Both the position numbers and the translations under genes were made by a program. Shown here piece after piece: positions 25,746 through 34,779 of a stretch of DNA of 64,000 nucleotides (position 1 is its first letter; each line of letters starts with the position of its first letter). The notes beneath the pieces were generated by a model. That model saw only the letters and a program-made list of their open reading frames with translations. It made no database searches and had not been told where the DNA came from. Source of the DNA: Spodoptera frugiperda (taxonomy: Eukaryota; Arthropoda; Insecta; Lepidoptera; Noctuidae); assembly GCF_023101765.2 (NCBI RefSeq), contig NC_064217.1, positions 1,240,001-1,304,000 on the forward strand. The letters are read 5' to 3'.

Positions 25746-26654
25746 TGAGAACAGTTATGATAAAAAATCTACTATTCCAACCATTTTTTGCGTATGTTCA
25801 AACTCATGTTTAAACTCTAAACTATTCGATAAACTGCCAAGCCGAATGGCTGCTGCGAAGTAAAATTGTAAACAAATTCACAGTTTCAACGTATCCGAGG
25901 GAATTCATTAAAATTTAATTCAAAGCGAATGTTTAAAGGGGAGTTCCACTACTTTCCATAATGTTTCAACCCGGATTCTCCATTCTTGACGTTGAATTTT
26001 AACGCTCACGACCCCATAAAAGTTTCTTCGCTTATCGCAGTCTGAAAAATTAGTTCGAAGACGTACACTGAGCGTGGATAAGCTGTGCTTCTTGTACTAT
26101 GTTTATTTTGTGAATGTGGTATGCAATATTGATTATTAATGTGAAATAGTTGTAGCATTGTGATGTACCTGACTGCCCAATAAAAGCTAGACTTACCATA
26201 ATCCCCACGCTTCGCAGGAGGGTTGGAGATTGTAGATTAAAATATTCCTTGGTCTGGTCGGCTTTTCCAAAACCTGTAGTAAGGTGTATTTTTTATTCAA
26301 ATACTATTCAATATACCAAACGCATAGACTCAGACACATACGATTTTATCATATAACCTCTAGAGTAAAACCTTCTTCAAAATTAAGCCACAGAATCGGG
26401 ATTTTAGTTTCATCGAAAACTTGTAATGAAGTACCTCGTTACAATGTTGGTTTAGTTAGACCCCAGACGTGGACTTAGAGACGTGACTCATGTCTGTACC
26501 AGGATTAAGTAAGTCATGAACACCTAATATAATTTCTATCAGAAAATAGAGAAAATAGTAGTAATAAATAATATTGAAGAGTCTTGTTGTAATATTGAAA
26601 TAACCGCTTGTTACTTACTACATGCATAAATAATATTTTTTACAATGTTTGTCT
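25746..26654. other. Unassigned stretch
   Basis: No gene or named repeat recognised. Confidence 0.35.
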
Positions 26655-26802
26655 ATCTGTTTGGTCTGGCTAATCTCTGAAATGGCTTTACCGATTTGGA
26701 CGGGTATTTTATTGGTAGGTAGCTGATGTACTAAGGAGTAACTTAGGCTAAGTCACAAAGTCTGTAATCCACGCTAGCGCAGCTGCGAGCATCAGCTAGG
26801 TT
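26655..26802 (+). mobile_element. Helitron-like repeat, decayed
   Basis: TAATCTCTGAAATGGCTTTA, CCGATTTGGACGGGTATTTT, GGTAGCTGATGTACTAAGGA, GTAACTTAGGCTA and an end GAGCATCAGCTAGG. The order matches non-coding repeats with CTAG-type ends common in moths. A reversed copy of the middle part lies at 52985-53140. Class assignment is from memory of such repeats, not from a search. Confidence 0.5.
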
Positions 26803-27430
26803 TTTTAAATGAAATTGTGATTGTGCACTTTAGCTTATTTTTACAAAAAAAAAGAAAAATAAACCTACAAAGTAAAATAGTAAGAAGGTGTAAGGAGCAC
26901 ATAAAACCACAGCGAATCTGGAGTGTGTTGCAGCGATACAGCTTACTCGGACATTGTAACAAATGACCGTAATTGGTCAGCCTGTCGCGTTGTGTTTCCT
27001 AGAGCTCGCTCGTAACGTCTCCGGATTACTTTTCGAGCACACTGATCGATGTCCGAGTTGTGATTTTGTTGTATATATCGATTTGGTTTTATGTTGGCTT
27101 ATGTTTGGGGTTATTTTGTCTTGTATTTATTTCTTGGACTTGTATTTTTTTGTAATCACTGTAGAAGTACGAAAAAAATTATATAAACATACCTAGGTAT
27201 GTTTAAAAATAGTACCACCCACAAAGTATAAAACATCTTATTTATACATTGCGAACAATTGAATGTAACACCATAACACAAGGAATCGCTCTCAAGTAAT
27301 TATACGTTTAATTTTACTTGTTGCTGGCCGCAAAATTACAGAAATGCCATTAACTTTTTACGACGAACAAAATGGCGTACGCGAGAGAAAACTGAAGGAA
27401 ACTTTCCTTTCGGTTTTGTTACCCGAAAAT
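26803..27430. other. Unassigned stretch with a 22-bp palindrome
   Basis: Contains a perfect 22-bp palindrome at 27184-27205 centred on CCTAGG, directly after a plus-strand reading frame (26963-27196) that shows no gene signals. Nothing else recognised. Confidence 0.4.
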
Positions 27431-27434
27431 GACT

Positions 27435-27445
27435 TTTATTTTATT
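27435..27445 (-). terminator. Possible polyadenylation signals for the minus-strand exon
   Basis: Two overlapping AATAAA hexamers on the minus strand (TTTATT at 27435-27440 and 27440-27445 on the plus strand), about 45 bases past the stop codon of the candidate terminal exon 27491-27734. AATAAA is frequent by chance in DNA this AT-rich. Confidence 0.3.
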
Positions 27446-27490
27446 AATGATAAAGGTTACATGTGCAGAAAATGGGGTGTTAGTATGACT

Positions 27491-27734
27491 TTATGAGATT
27501 CTAGGATAGACTTTAATAGGCAGTCTGCGAGTTTCCACGCTACTCAAATCGTAACTGAGCATCGTAAAAAGTCTTTGCGTGTAGGCTTCAATTGGAGGCT
27601 CTGAACTGCTGTTGTTTGATGTCTTCTGTATGTTATAAATGAGTTTAGTTAAAGTTTTCCAAGTATCTTCGGGTACTGTCCGTAATAAACCTATGTTAGT
27701 ACTAAGATAATGGGCAATTTCGGAAATCACTGAG
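27491..27734 (-). CDS. Candidate terminal coding exon, unknown protein
   Basis: I do not recognise the protein. On the minus strand an acceptor-like TACAATACACAG lies just before 27734. From there 80 codons run open, phase one base in, to a TAA at 27491-27493. The residues begin SVISEIAHYLSTNIGLLRTV and later include PEDTWKTLTKLIYNIQKT and the end RLPIKVYPRIS. The mix of charged, polar and hydrophobic residues is balanced, unlike the low-complexity frames around it, and AATAAA signals follow within about 60 bases. Against it, the pyrimidine tract is weak, no upstream exon was found, and reading frames of this length are expected by chance here. It could be a last exon, a decayed gene copy or chance. 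Confidence 0.3.
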
Positions 27735-28114
27735 CTGTGTATTGTACAGCAACAATTTTCGATCCATTCTTATGAAAGTTGAATGAATGTTACATTATTT
27801 GATAATCGATTCAAGGTTTTGATGTGATGATGTGTGAATGATGATTCCAAAGAATAACGCTACATAGTGTTTTGGTAATATGCCAGTAAATTATTGTTTG
27901 TAGGTATGTAGCATTTCTATTTATACACGTCACGGGAGAAAATACTGATGTTGTCTATAGTTTTGTTATTATTAATATGATAATCAGTCTATTTATATCA
28001 CAATATACCTACTTAAATACTAAATATCTTGCCTCCCACTCAATAAAGACAAATAGCGTAAAGGAGGGAGTGAGAAGTTCCTTTATCAAGATCAACTGGT
28101 AATGCTTTCATTAA

Positions 28115-28143
28115 CATTATGCTTTCTTTTGTTTCAGGTAAGT
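28115..28143 (+). other. Fused acceptor and donor (CAG|GTAAGT), candidate recursive splice site
   Basis: A strong pyrimidine tract (ATGCTTTCTTTTGTTTCAG) ends at 28137 and is followed immediately by the consensus donor GTAAGT (28138-28143). Recursive splicing sites in large insect introns have exactly this form: an acceptor that regenerates a donor, so a long intron is removed in steps with no exon retained. The site lies far from any evident exon, as such sites do. The alternative is the start of a short terminal exon, given in the next entry. Direct splicing evidence would decide. Confidence 0.55.
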
Positions 28144-28236
28144 CCAGTTCAAAGATTAAGCGAAGCTATACAGGGTAATGTGCCTTTTATGGCCACTGGT
28201 GTAAGAGTTGCTATAAATAACAACGGTACTTACTGA
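28138..28236 (+). CDS. Candidate short alternative terminal exon
   Basis: If the acceptor at 28137 is used and the donor-like bases are not, frame 1 stays open for 32 codons, starting VSPVQRLSEAIQ and ending VRVAINNNGTY, then TGA at 28234-28236. An AATAAA follows at 28297-28302 and a GU-rich tract (GTGATGTGTTGATTGTGTCT) at 28341-28360, the order expected of a cleavage and polyadenylation site. A second donor-like GGG|GTAAGA lies at 28240/28241. The other two frames close within 1 and 12 codons. No protein family was recognised. The exon would add about 32 residues to a protein encoded upstream of the window. It competes with the recursive-site reading of the same bases, and both could be true. 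Confidence 0.35.
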   Translation, partial: VSPVQRLSEAIQGNVPFMATGVRVAINNNGTY

Positions 28237-28296
28237 AGGGGTAAGATTTTCAGATGTGTATCGACTTATTTCGATTCGTTGGTGATTTTACCTAAA

Positions 28297-28302
28297 AATA
28301 AA
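28297..28302 (+). terminator. AATAAA polyadenylation signal candidate
   Basis: AATAAA about 60 bases past the TGA of the candidate terminal exon, with a GU-rich downstream element about 40 bases further on. The combination is more telling than the hexamer alone. Confidence 0.35.
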
Positions 28303-28850
28303 CATATGACACTATTGGTACGATACTAAAATTATTTATTGTGATGTGTTGATTGTGTCTCAATAGACCGGTATTGAAACCAACTCACACAAAAATACGA
28401 CACACTCGCTTGTAAACTTCAGACATATTAATAGCAGTAATAAAACAATACGCGAGCTTTATAAACAATACAGATTATTCAGCGGCGGACCATCTCACCT
28501 AGAAACGATAAATCTGCTACCTAAACCACCTGAGCGTTCGACATCCCTGTGATTATGAATGAGGGGACACCCCTAGCTACCCCCCTTCAAACCGTACCGC
28601 ACGCACTACATACCGCCGTACAATTTTCAACTTTCTACCCAAGTAACTGAGCACAAAATCATTCGAACATGGCTGTACTTAGCGATAACCGAATTAGCGT
28701 TCGAAAAGCAGACCCTATTCCGTGTTGCATAGCATACAAATCGCTAATTCTACTTTCCTCTGAATTCGGGAAAGCGATTGTAACCATATTATTTGTGACG
28801 TAAGGTTGGTTTTGGTGTGTTGTTCTGAAGAGGGGGGTGTTATGAGGGTT

Positions 28851-29000
28851 CGTTTGCACCCCGGCGGGGCCCGACGGCGGCCCGGGCCGAGCTCGTATCC
28901 CGGGCGACCGACGTTCGACCCGAGGGCTGCACTTGCACAAAGTGGGCGCTTGTGTGCGCCGCACCTAAGCCGCGCGTTCGCGTCGATTGGCCGCGCCGAG
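28851..29000. promoter_or_regulatory. CpG-rich island
   Basis: A hand count of these 150 bases gives 110 G or C (73%) and 27 CpG, in a window that is otherwise AT-rich with few CpG. Landmarks are CCCGGGCCGAGC, TCCCGGGCGACCGACG, GTGCGCCGCACC, CCGCGCGTTCGCGTCG and GATTGGCCGCGCCG, the last including an inverted CCAAT box. Possible explanations are a promoter or first exon, a GC-rich repeat, or a conserved regulatory element. Both strands give open frames of about 76-101 codons across it, which GC-rich DNA gives freely, so none is called a gene. Confidence 0.5.
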
Positions 29001-29009
29001 TTTTCTAAT

Positions 29010-31723
29010 TTCAAATGTTCGCTTCTGTATGGTTGATTTTTAGTCTTTTTTCAATTCCAAATTGAAAAAAGATTAGCGTGAACTGGAATCTTGTGACGGT
29101 CTCGCTCAATGTAAAGGCAAAAGAAATATTCAGTACAAGTTGAAATTCCTCAAAGGTTAACTGGCGAGTTTATGTTTTTTTAAAGAAATAACTTTTACGC
29201 TCAAAGGAAAAACATTTGCAGGAATCTAGCGGCTGAAAGGCGAATTCAATGGCTTGATTCATTGAATGAAAAATCTATTAGGTTCTTTTATTTAAGCAAT
29301 CGAATAAGATATTTAGCTTTATTTGAAAGATTTTTTAATTAAATTGATAAGTAATTAATTCATTAACTTTATACTAATGAGTAAACAATTCATGAAAACT
29401 TTTGCATAAATATTATAAGTTATTGATCAGGTCGTCAGATCGTAATTTACTATTGGACAACTCCATATTACCAGTAATAGTACTGAGAGAACTACTCCCG
29501 ATAAATTATGTATGACTCATAACTCATAAGAAAAATCGTAAATGTTAAATACCTTGTACACCTTCGAGAAATAAAATGTTCTATTCACAACAAATTCCCA
29601 AAAAAAAAGAAAACAAAAATACTTCAACATTATTCATACATCTAAGACTTCTCACTACGCAGTGAGTCAGGCAGGCAATAGAAACAAAATAAAACCGGCC
29701 ATTCACGTCGGTTATCGGTGCAGCACCGAGGGTTGATTTAACTAGATGGGTACCGTGAACCACGAGCCGCGTATTTCCCCTACATAAAACCCTAAGAGTT
29801 ATATACACAGGTGGAATTGTACCGAGCACTTTACTGCCTATTTCAATTTGGCCGCTCTGAGGCTTAGAATTTGGCGGTTAAAATGTCTGCGTGTGATTTA
29901 CTAGAGTGTTGCTTTCATCTGTTGTGGAAACGCGTAATAGATTTGTGAAGGAATGCACTGTATTTGTTTTTATTGTTTGCATTTACTTTTCTGTCTCTAT
30001 CAACAGTGATGGGAATACAAATGATGAAATGAAATTTTGCAATTTATTTCATAAAATCTACTTACTCTATTTTAAACAAAATTTGTGGCGAGGAAATACT
30101 ACATACGTACCTGGTTCAAATATTTACATGAGTCAGCCGAAAAATATTGTAATTTATAATTGATAAACAAATTAATATGACAATCCTAGAAATAAATATA
30201 CATATACACGACTACATTAATCGTAATTAAGAACGCACCAACGCTTTTATGACAAAACCCCTCATACAACTACCACAAAACAAATCTAAATCCAAACTAA
30301 ACCAACCGCAATAAAACCTGCTTATTGCATTCCCGTACTCGTATTTCCTAAGAATTCTTTATTGCATTTCTTTTTTTGTTTTCCATCTGCGCTACTTAAT
30401 CTTTGGAACCTTCGCTAGTAATGGGCGACTTGAAGAAAGCGACTCGGATATTGCCAGTAAACGTATGTCGATATGACCCCTGCTTCCCCCCTTCTCCCCG
30501 TACTTAGAAGTTGCCCACAGTCGGGGGAATGTACTTCGATAATAAAATAAAGTGTGCTTAATAGTACGTTCGTAGTTTATTTTACTCAATCGGTTTTTCT
30601 TTAGTTGAAAATTTCGCGTGGCTAAGATTTCTTTTTCTTCAATTAGTTGTGGTTTAGAAAATGGTTTTCTTATATTGTTTATGCTTTTGAATTAAGCATT
30701 TACTTGTGATATTTTCTAGTCCTTCGAGACGTGATGGTAATTTTTTTTTTCTCAAGAACATAACTATCACATCTTGAATTAGTTTTAGACTTATAGGAAT
30801 TTTATACGGATAAGAATGCCAAGTATAACTTAGCAATTTATGTTTTTTTACTATAATTAAAATTTGTGTAAAATGTCATGCAAAATATGACATAAATATT
30901 CACAAGTAAAGCGATAACTAGCATTAATTAAAGCTCCTACTAAAACTACCGATGAGAGAATACACAACCAAAAACGAAATATGCAAGAAGAGATTAAATA
31001 AAAAACACAATTTTGAACTGCAGAATCCTAGCACAATCCAATGTGACGTTATTCGAAAAAGGACAAGTTTCGACATGTTCAGAAAGCCATATATCCGTTT
31101 TAAAATCCGTCTCATTCCTGTCACTGATGAAAATAAAAACACAACAGCCGTTTGCATAGCTTTGATAAAAATCTAGAACGGAATTTTATATTTTGATTCA
31201 CGTCGGAACTTTCATTCAATGTTCGGAGAAAAAACCTTTAGAAAAATAGTCGGTAGGAACCGTGGAAAATTCTAGAATGAATATCACGTTTTGTGTTATA
31301 AAAATATGACTGTTTATATAAAATATATCATATGTTTGCTCCGTGTATAAAGTTTTTATGTGTAAGGTGTAAAGAAAAATATTATCTCGGCACGGTTTTC
31401 AGCGAATCAACGGTTTTGGTTGAATAAAATATTTATCCATAAAATGTATTCCCCTATGTTTAAACAATGACCCAGATATATTAAACTGTTTTCTTTCTAA
31501 TTATTATACTTTTTAGCTTCTTTTAAATCCCAAATAACAGCAAGTCCTACGTATCTTCTTAAACATCATAAACTTTCGAAAGTACCAATTTATTATTAAG
31601 GGCCTGCCACGATTGCTTCATAGCTCCTATAAGCACATTGACGCATCAACGGTGTCCCAACACCATTGTTTTGTAGGTTGCTTCACTACGCCCACAGCCG
31701 CCCACAGCTTGACCAATTTATTG
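29010..31723. other. Unassigned stretch
   Basis: AT-rich. I see no gene and no repeat that recurs in the window. Confidence 0.4.
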
Positions 31724-31725
31724 TA

Positions 31726-31846
31726 CACATGGCGTCACATTAAGCTATGCAAAACCAGTTTAAACTGACCGTCGAATGTGCGAAACGAACCCACAAAGCG
31801 AGACCATGATAGACTGGTTTTGTATGGCTCGATATGTAGCCGTGTG
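31726..31846 (+). mobile_element. MITE-TA copy 3, best ends
   Basis: 121-bp element. The left end CACATGGCGTCACATTAAGC and the complement of the right end, CACACGGCTACATATCGAGC, form imperfect terminal repeats that continue into CAAAACCAGT for about 36 bases. Both ends abut TA (31724-31725 and 31847-31848). The middle GTCGAATGTGCG ... GCGAGACCATGATAGACTGG is shared with the copies at 8416 and 18793. The transcript would fold into a long hairpin. Confidence 0.87.
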
Positions 31847-31848
31847 TA

Positions 31849-33154
31849 CTATAACACTTCTATAAAATGTTGTCTGTATACTTAGATAGAGTATTATTAA
31901 TTTGAAGAAGAAATTAGTGATGTTTGTGGAATTATAAGTGAGAAGACGGATCTAATGGACGTGTCCTTTAAAGGAAATTGTTCTCATAAAACTGAATGAA
32001 GTTTAAAGCTTCTTTATGGTAGTGTCAATGTACTCAATATTATGGATAAGAATTTATATACGTTAGTCGGTTATTATGTTATTCTTAATAGTTTTATAAA
32101 TACGGTATGGTGATAATTATTATAGATTAGTAAAGACATACTTAGCTAACACCTAATTAATGAGATTTATCATTGGATATTTTATCAAAAGATAGAAATA
32201 AGTTCTGGTCCTTGCTTCTCATAGAAATACATTAATAAGCACGCATGCATAAGTATTTAAATCCAAGACAAACACGAATTTCAAACGCAAAAATAAAACA
32301 GTCGTCCCAAATTACAATCTGCGGCTAATGCATTATTTTATAAAAGCCAAAGTGAGGGGAAAACTCATTTGGAATTTGACTCGTACAAAAGGACCAAAAG
32401 ATTCTCGTTTGTTTAAAGAGAAATCTTGACGGCACTTGGACAAATTAAAAACTTTTTGGACGGAAAATATGGTAACAACAAAAAACTTTTATTCGAATGA
32501 GGAAGAAAAGTCAAACGATGTACTAAACCTTTTGAGAACCTCAAATTGTCTCGAATGTTAAGGATTTAAGGATTTCTCAGTACAATATTGAGGAAAATCG
32601 AAAATAACACAAAAGACATGCCTACAGTTTGGATGAAAGCCACTTTATATTAAAGTTAATGCGCAAAGTGAACTGATTTCGTGGAAAAACAATATACAAG
32701 ATATTTTTTTTTTCATTATACCATTCAAAATCATGTTTATAATAGTTGTTATTTAAATTCTTGTTATAACTAGAGTTGACGTTTCTTTTATATGGTGCTC
32801 TCAAATCTTGTGGATTACGAAATTGTCACACTATCTTTACGAGAAAAAAGAATCACTCGAAAAAACAATCCAATTTTCTATTACAGACACGCGAATCTAA
32901 CATGTGATAGATAAATGACGGAATGGAAAAATATATAAAAAGTAACATCTGTCAGTTTATCCAATTACATGGTTAACGCGTGCATCCCTTTGTTGCTTGA
33001 CAGACAGGAAAGAATTGCCGCAACGAGACTTTTTGGGGCGCAAATTCCCCGATGACGAAATGGGTGCAACGATCGAACGATTCGGAATCAACGACGAGAT
33101 TTATTTAAATTGTGAACAGCGTTCGAAGATTTTAAGGCAAAATTTCTTTTTTTT

Positions 33155-33157
<3 letters not shown>
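31849..33157. other. Unassigned stretch
   Basis: No gene or repeat recognised. It includes TGGTCCTT at 32206 and its complement at 32389. Confidence 0.4.

Positions 33158-33239
<82 letters not shown>
33158..33239 (+). repeat. (CT)41 microsatellite
   Basis: 82 uninterrupted bases of CT, 41 units, preceded by a T-rich run from 33146 and ending in TTTATAAG. The opposite strand is a GAGA tract, the type of sequence bound by GAGA-factor-like proteins in insects. The frame through it (SLSLSL) is not a protein. Confidence 0.98.
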
Positions 33240-33241
<2 letters not shown>

Positions 33242-34320
33242 ATAAGAACGTTTTTTGTTGGGAGGTGTCACGTTTATATTTGTTTTCTTTTACCTGTATA
33301 GGATGTTTGGAAGGTTGATGTTATGTCTAGAGGGGGTGCTACTTAGACCATTTACAATATAAATATTAAACCAATTGTATCTTCGAAACTTTTATTATAT
33401 TCTTCACGATCAAAATATATTTTTCTATTTCTATATGTATAGGTGAGTCAAGAATTTTTGAGACATTTCTGTTTATTTTGACCAAACGTATGGTGGTACG
33501 TCAATTTTATGTTTAAGTAAAATAATACGCACTTAAATGTTGGTAGCACTAAAAACATATAACTTTAAACATTAACTTTACACCTACCAGTTAAAACTTA
33601 ACCTGCAAGTAATTACAAGGTATATTTTACCGACGTAATTAACCTTACTGCTGCGAACTACAACTAGTGCGAGGTATTATAATAGAGGGGATCTTTGTCA
33701 AACACTTTTTACATTATAATTGGGGTCGCTGCTGAGGCTGACAGAAGTCTACTTAAAGCAAATTTATTCAGTCAGTTCAGTCAAGTTATTTAGTTAGCAG
33801 GTCATAAAGATTGATTCAGCACAAACGGTGGTCATTGGTTAGCTATTAAGACCTCTGATTTGGTATAAAAATAGTTAATGTCTAATTTGTACCGGAACTT
33901 TTATATTGAAAGTAGTAATGTGCGAGCTCATTGCCAAAAATACATTTTGAAGGCATTGCTGCTCACAAATCTTAAGCACCCAATGTGAACGTGAATCGAA
34001 TTTAAGACTTCACATCTCTAGATTATAAAATATTGACGTCTAGGCTATGGGAAACACTCTGTAAATGAAAAAAAAAACTTCCTACATATAAACGTTGACT
34101 CTTATGTATCGGCAGTGGTACAGAAAATCTGCTGGTGAAAGAAGTAAAGAGTGAAGCTTTTGTCAACAGTTGAACTCAGTGAGAACGCATAAAGCAACGT
34201 TAGTACTTACTCGAGGATTTTTGTGAAATAGTTTCTGTACGCTACGCTGTTTGAGTGACAGGGTGTGTGTATCTGTATGTATGAGTGTATAATTGTGAGT
34301 GTGTAGTTAGTTTTTGTTGT
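33240..34320. other. Unassigned stretch with a weak TAG|GTGAGT site
   Basis: No repeat family recognised. TTTTTCTATTTCTATATG then TATAG|GTGAGT at 33442/33443 is a second, weaker acceptor-donor fusion on the plus strand. A GT-rich tract lies at 34262-34310. Confidence 0.35.
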
Positions 34321-34594
34321 TTAAGTCTTTGACTGCCAATAGAAAACTGTTGAAGGCAAATCCTCCGCTATCGTCGGTCACCGGTGGAGCTGCGGACTAC
34401 CTAGCGGGTTTACCGGGGCTTCGGGTCGAAAAGCAGGAGAAGGAACGGGGTGGTTTTTAGTCAGTAAGAGTCTGACACTCCCTTTCGCCTTGCCCAAGGC
34501 GGGAGAAGTCATTGGATGATTTTCCCCCTCAAAAAAAAAAAAAAAAAAAAAAAACGTCGGTCACCGGTGACCACCACGGCGTTCAACGTGTTAA
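34321..34594 (+). mobile_element. 91-bp TTAA element (MITE-TTAA) split by a SINE-A insertion
   Basis: The outer element runs TTAAGTCTTTGACTGCCAAT, ACTGTTGAAGGCAAATCC ... ACCACGGCGTTCAACGTG, TTAA. Removing the SINE and one copy of its target duplication leaves exactly 91 bp, the length of the uninterrupted reverse copy at 37883-37973. TTAA stands at both ends, as with piggyBac-type target choice, and the ends form an imperfect inverted repeat of about 17 bp. Internally it holds the palindrome TCACCGGTGA. Non-coding. Confidence 0.85.
34387..34554 (+). mobile_element. SINE-A, intact reference copy
   Basis: 168 bp: GAGCTGCGGACTACCTAGCG, GGTTTACCGGGGCTTCGG, GTCGAAAAGCAGGAG, AGGAACGGGGTGG, AGTCAGTAAGAGTCTGACAC, CCCAAGGCGGGAGAAGTC, ATTGGATGATTTTCCCCC, then 24 A (34531-34554). 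It is flanked by the perfect 15-bp duplication CGTCGGTCACCGGTG at 34372-34386 and 34555-34569. The pure A tail and identical flanks make it the youngest retroposon insertion visible here. No clear pol III A and B boxes are seen in it, so its promoter type is open. Confidence 0.97.
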
Positions 34595-34653
34595 TAAGTA
34601 AATAATTATGGTAGTCGTATTGGTCCGGAGGTTTAAGACGCCCGACGGTCTAT

Positions 34654-34779
34654 TTATAAGTTTGAAACTGCATTGAGCAAGCGTGGTGATTAATGCTCAA
34701 ACATCTAGTGCGAGAAGAGGCCTTTGGTCAGCAGCAGTAACTACTAATAGGCTGTTGATGATGATGATGATGATGATGA
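34654..34779 (+). repeat. SINE-C, 3' part with TGA-repeat tail
   Basis: TTATAAGTTTGAAACTGC, ATTGAGCAAGCGTGGTGATT, AATGCTCAAACATC, GTGCGAGAAGAGGCCTTTGG, TCAGCAGCAGTAACTACTAA, TAGGCTGTTGATGA, then (TGA)8 at 34756-34779. It matches 43548-43812 and 48026-48247 and is truncated at the 5' side. The GATGAT tail and AGCAAGCGTGGTG block are typical of lepidopteran SINEs that share their 3' end with an RTE-type LINE. Confidence 0.85.

Noticed and set aside
28228..28300. Minus-strand micro-exon between TTTATTTTTAG and TCA|GTAAGT overlapping the plus-strand terminal exon
   Set aside because: All three frames contain stops within 58 bases, and it overlaps the better plus-strand model. Most likely a mirror effect of AT-rich sequence.
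28494..28515. Minus-strand TTTATCGTTTCTAG|GTGAGA as a further recursive site
   Set aside because: The pyrimidine tract is short and interrupted, and the opposite strand already holds a much better candidate 360 bases away. Kept only as a note.
28659..29036. Three overlapping frames of 76-101 codons across the CpG island on both strands
   Set aside because: GC-rich DNA has few stops on either strand. The peptides are rich in R, P, G and A as expected from composition, with no other coding support.
32997..33245. 82-codon frame ending in a serine-leucine repeat
   Set aside because: The second half is the (CT)41 microsatellite read in frame; it is not a protein.
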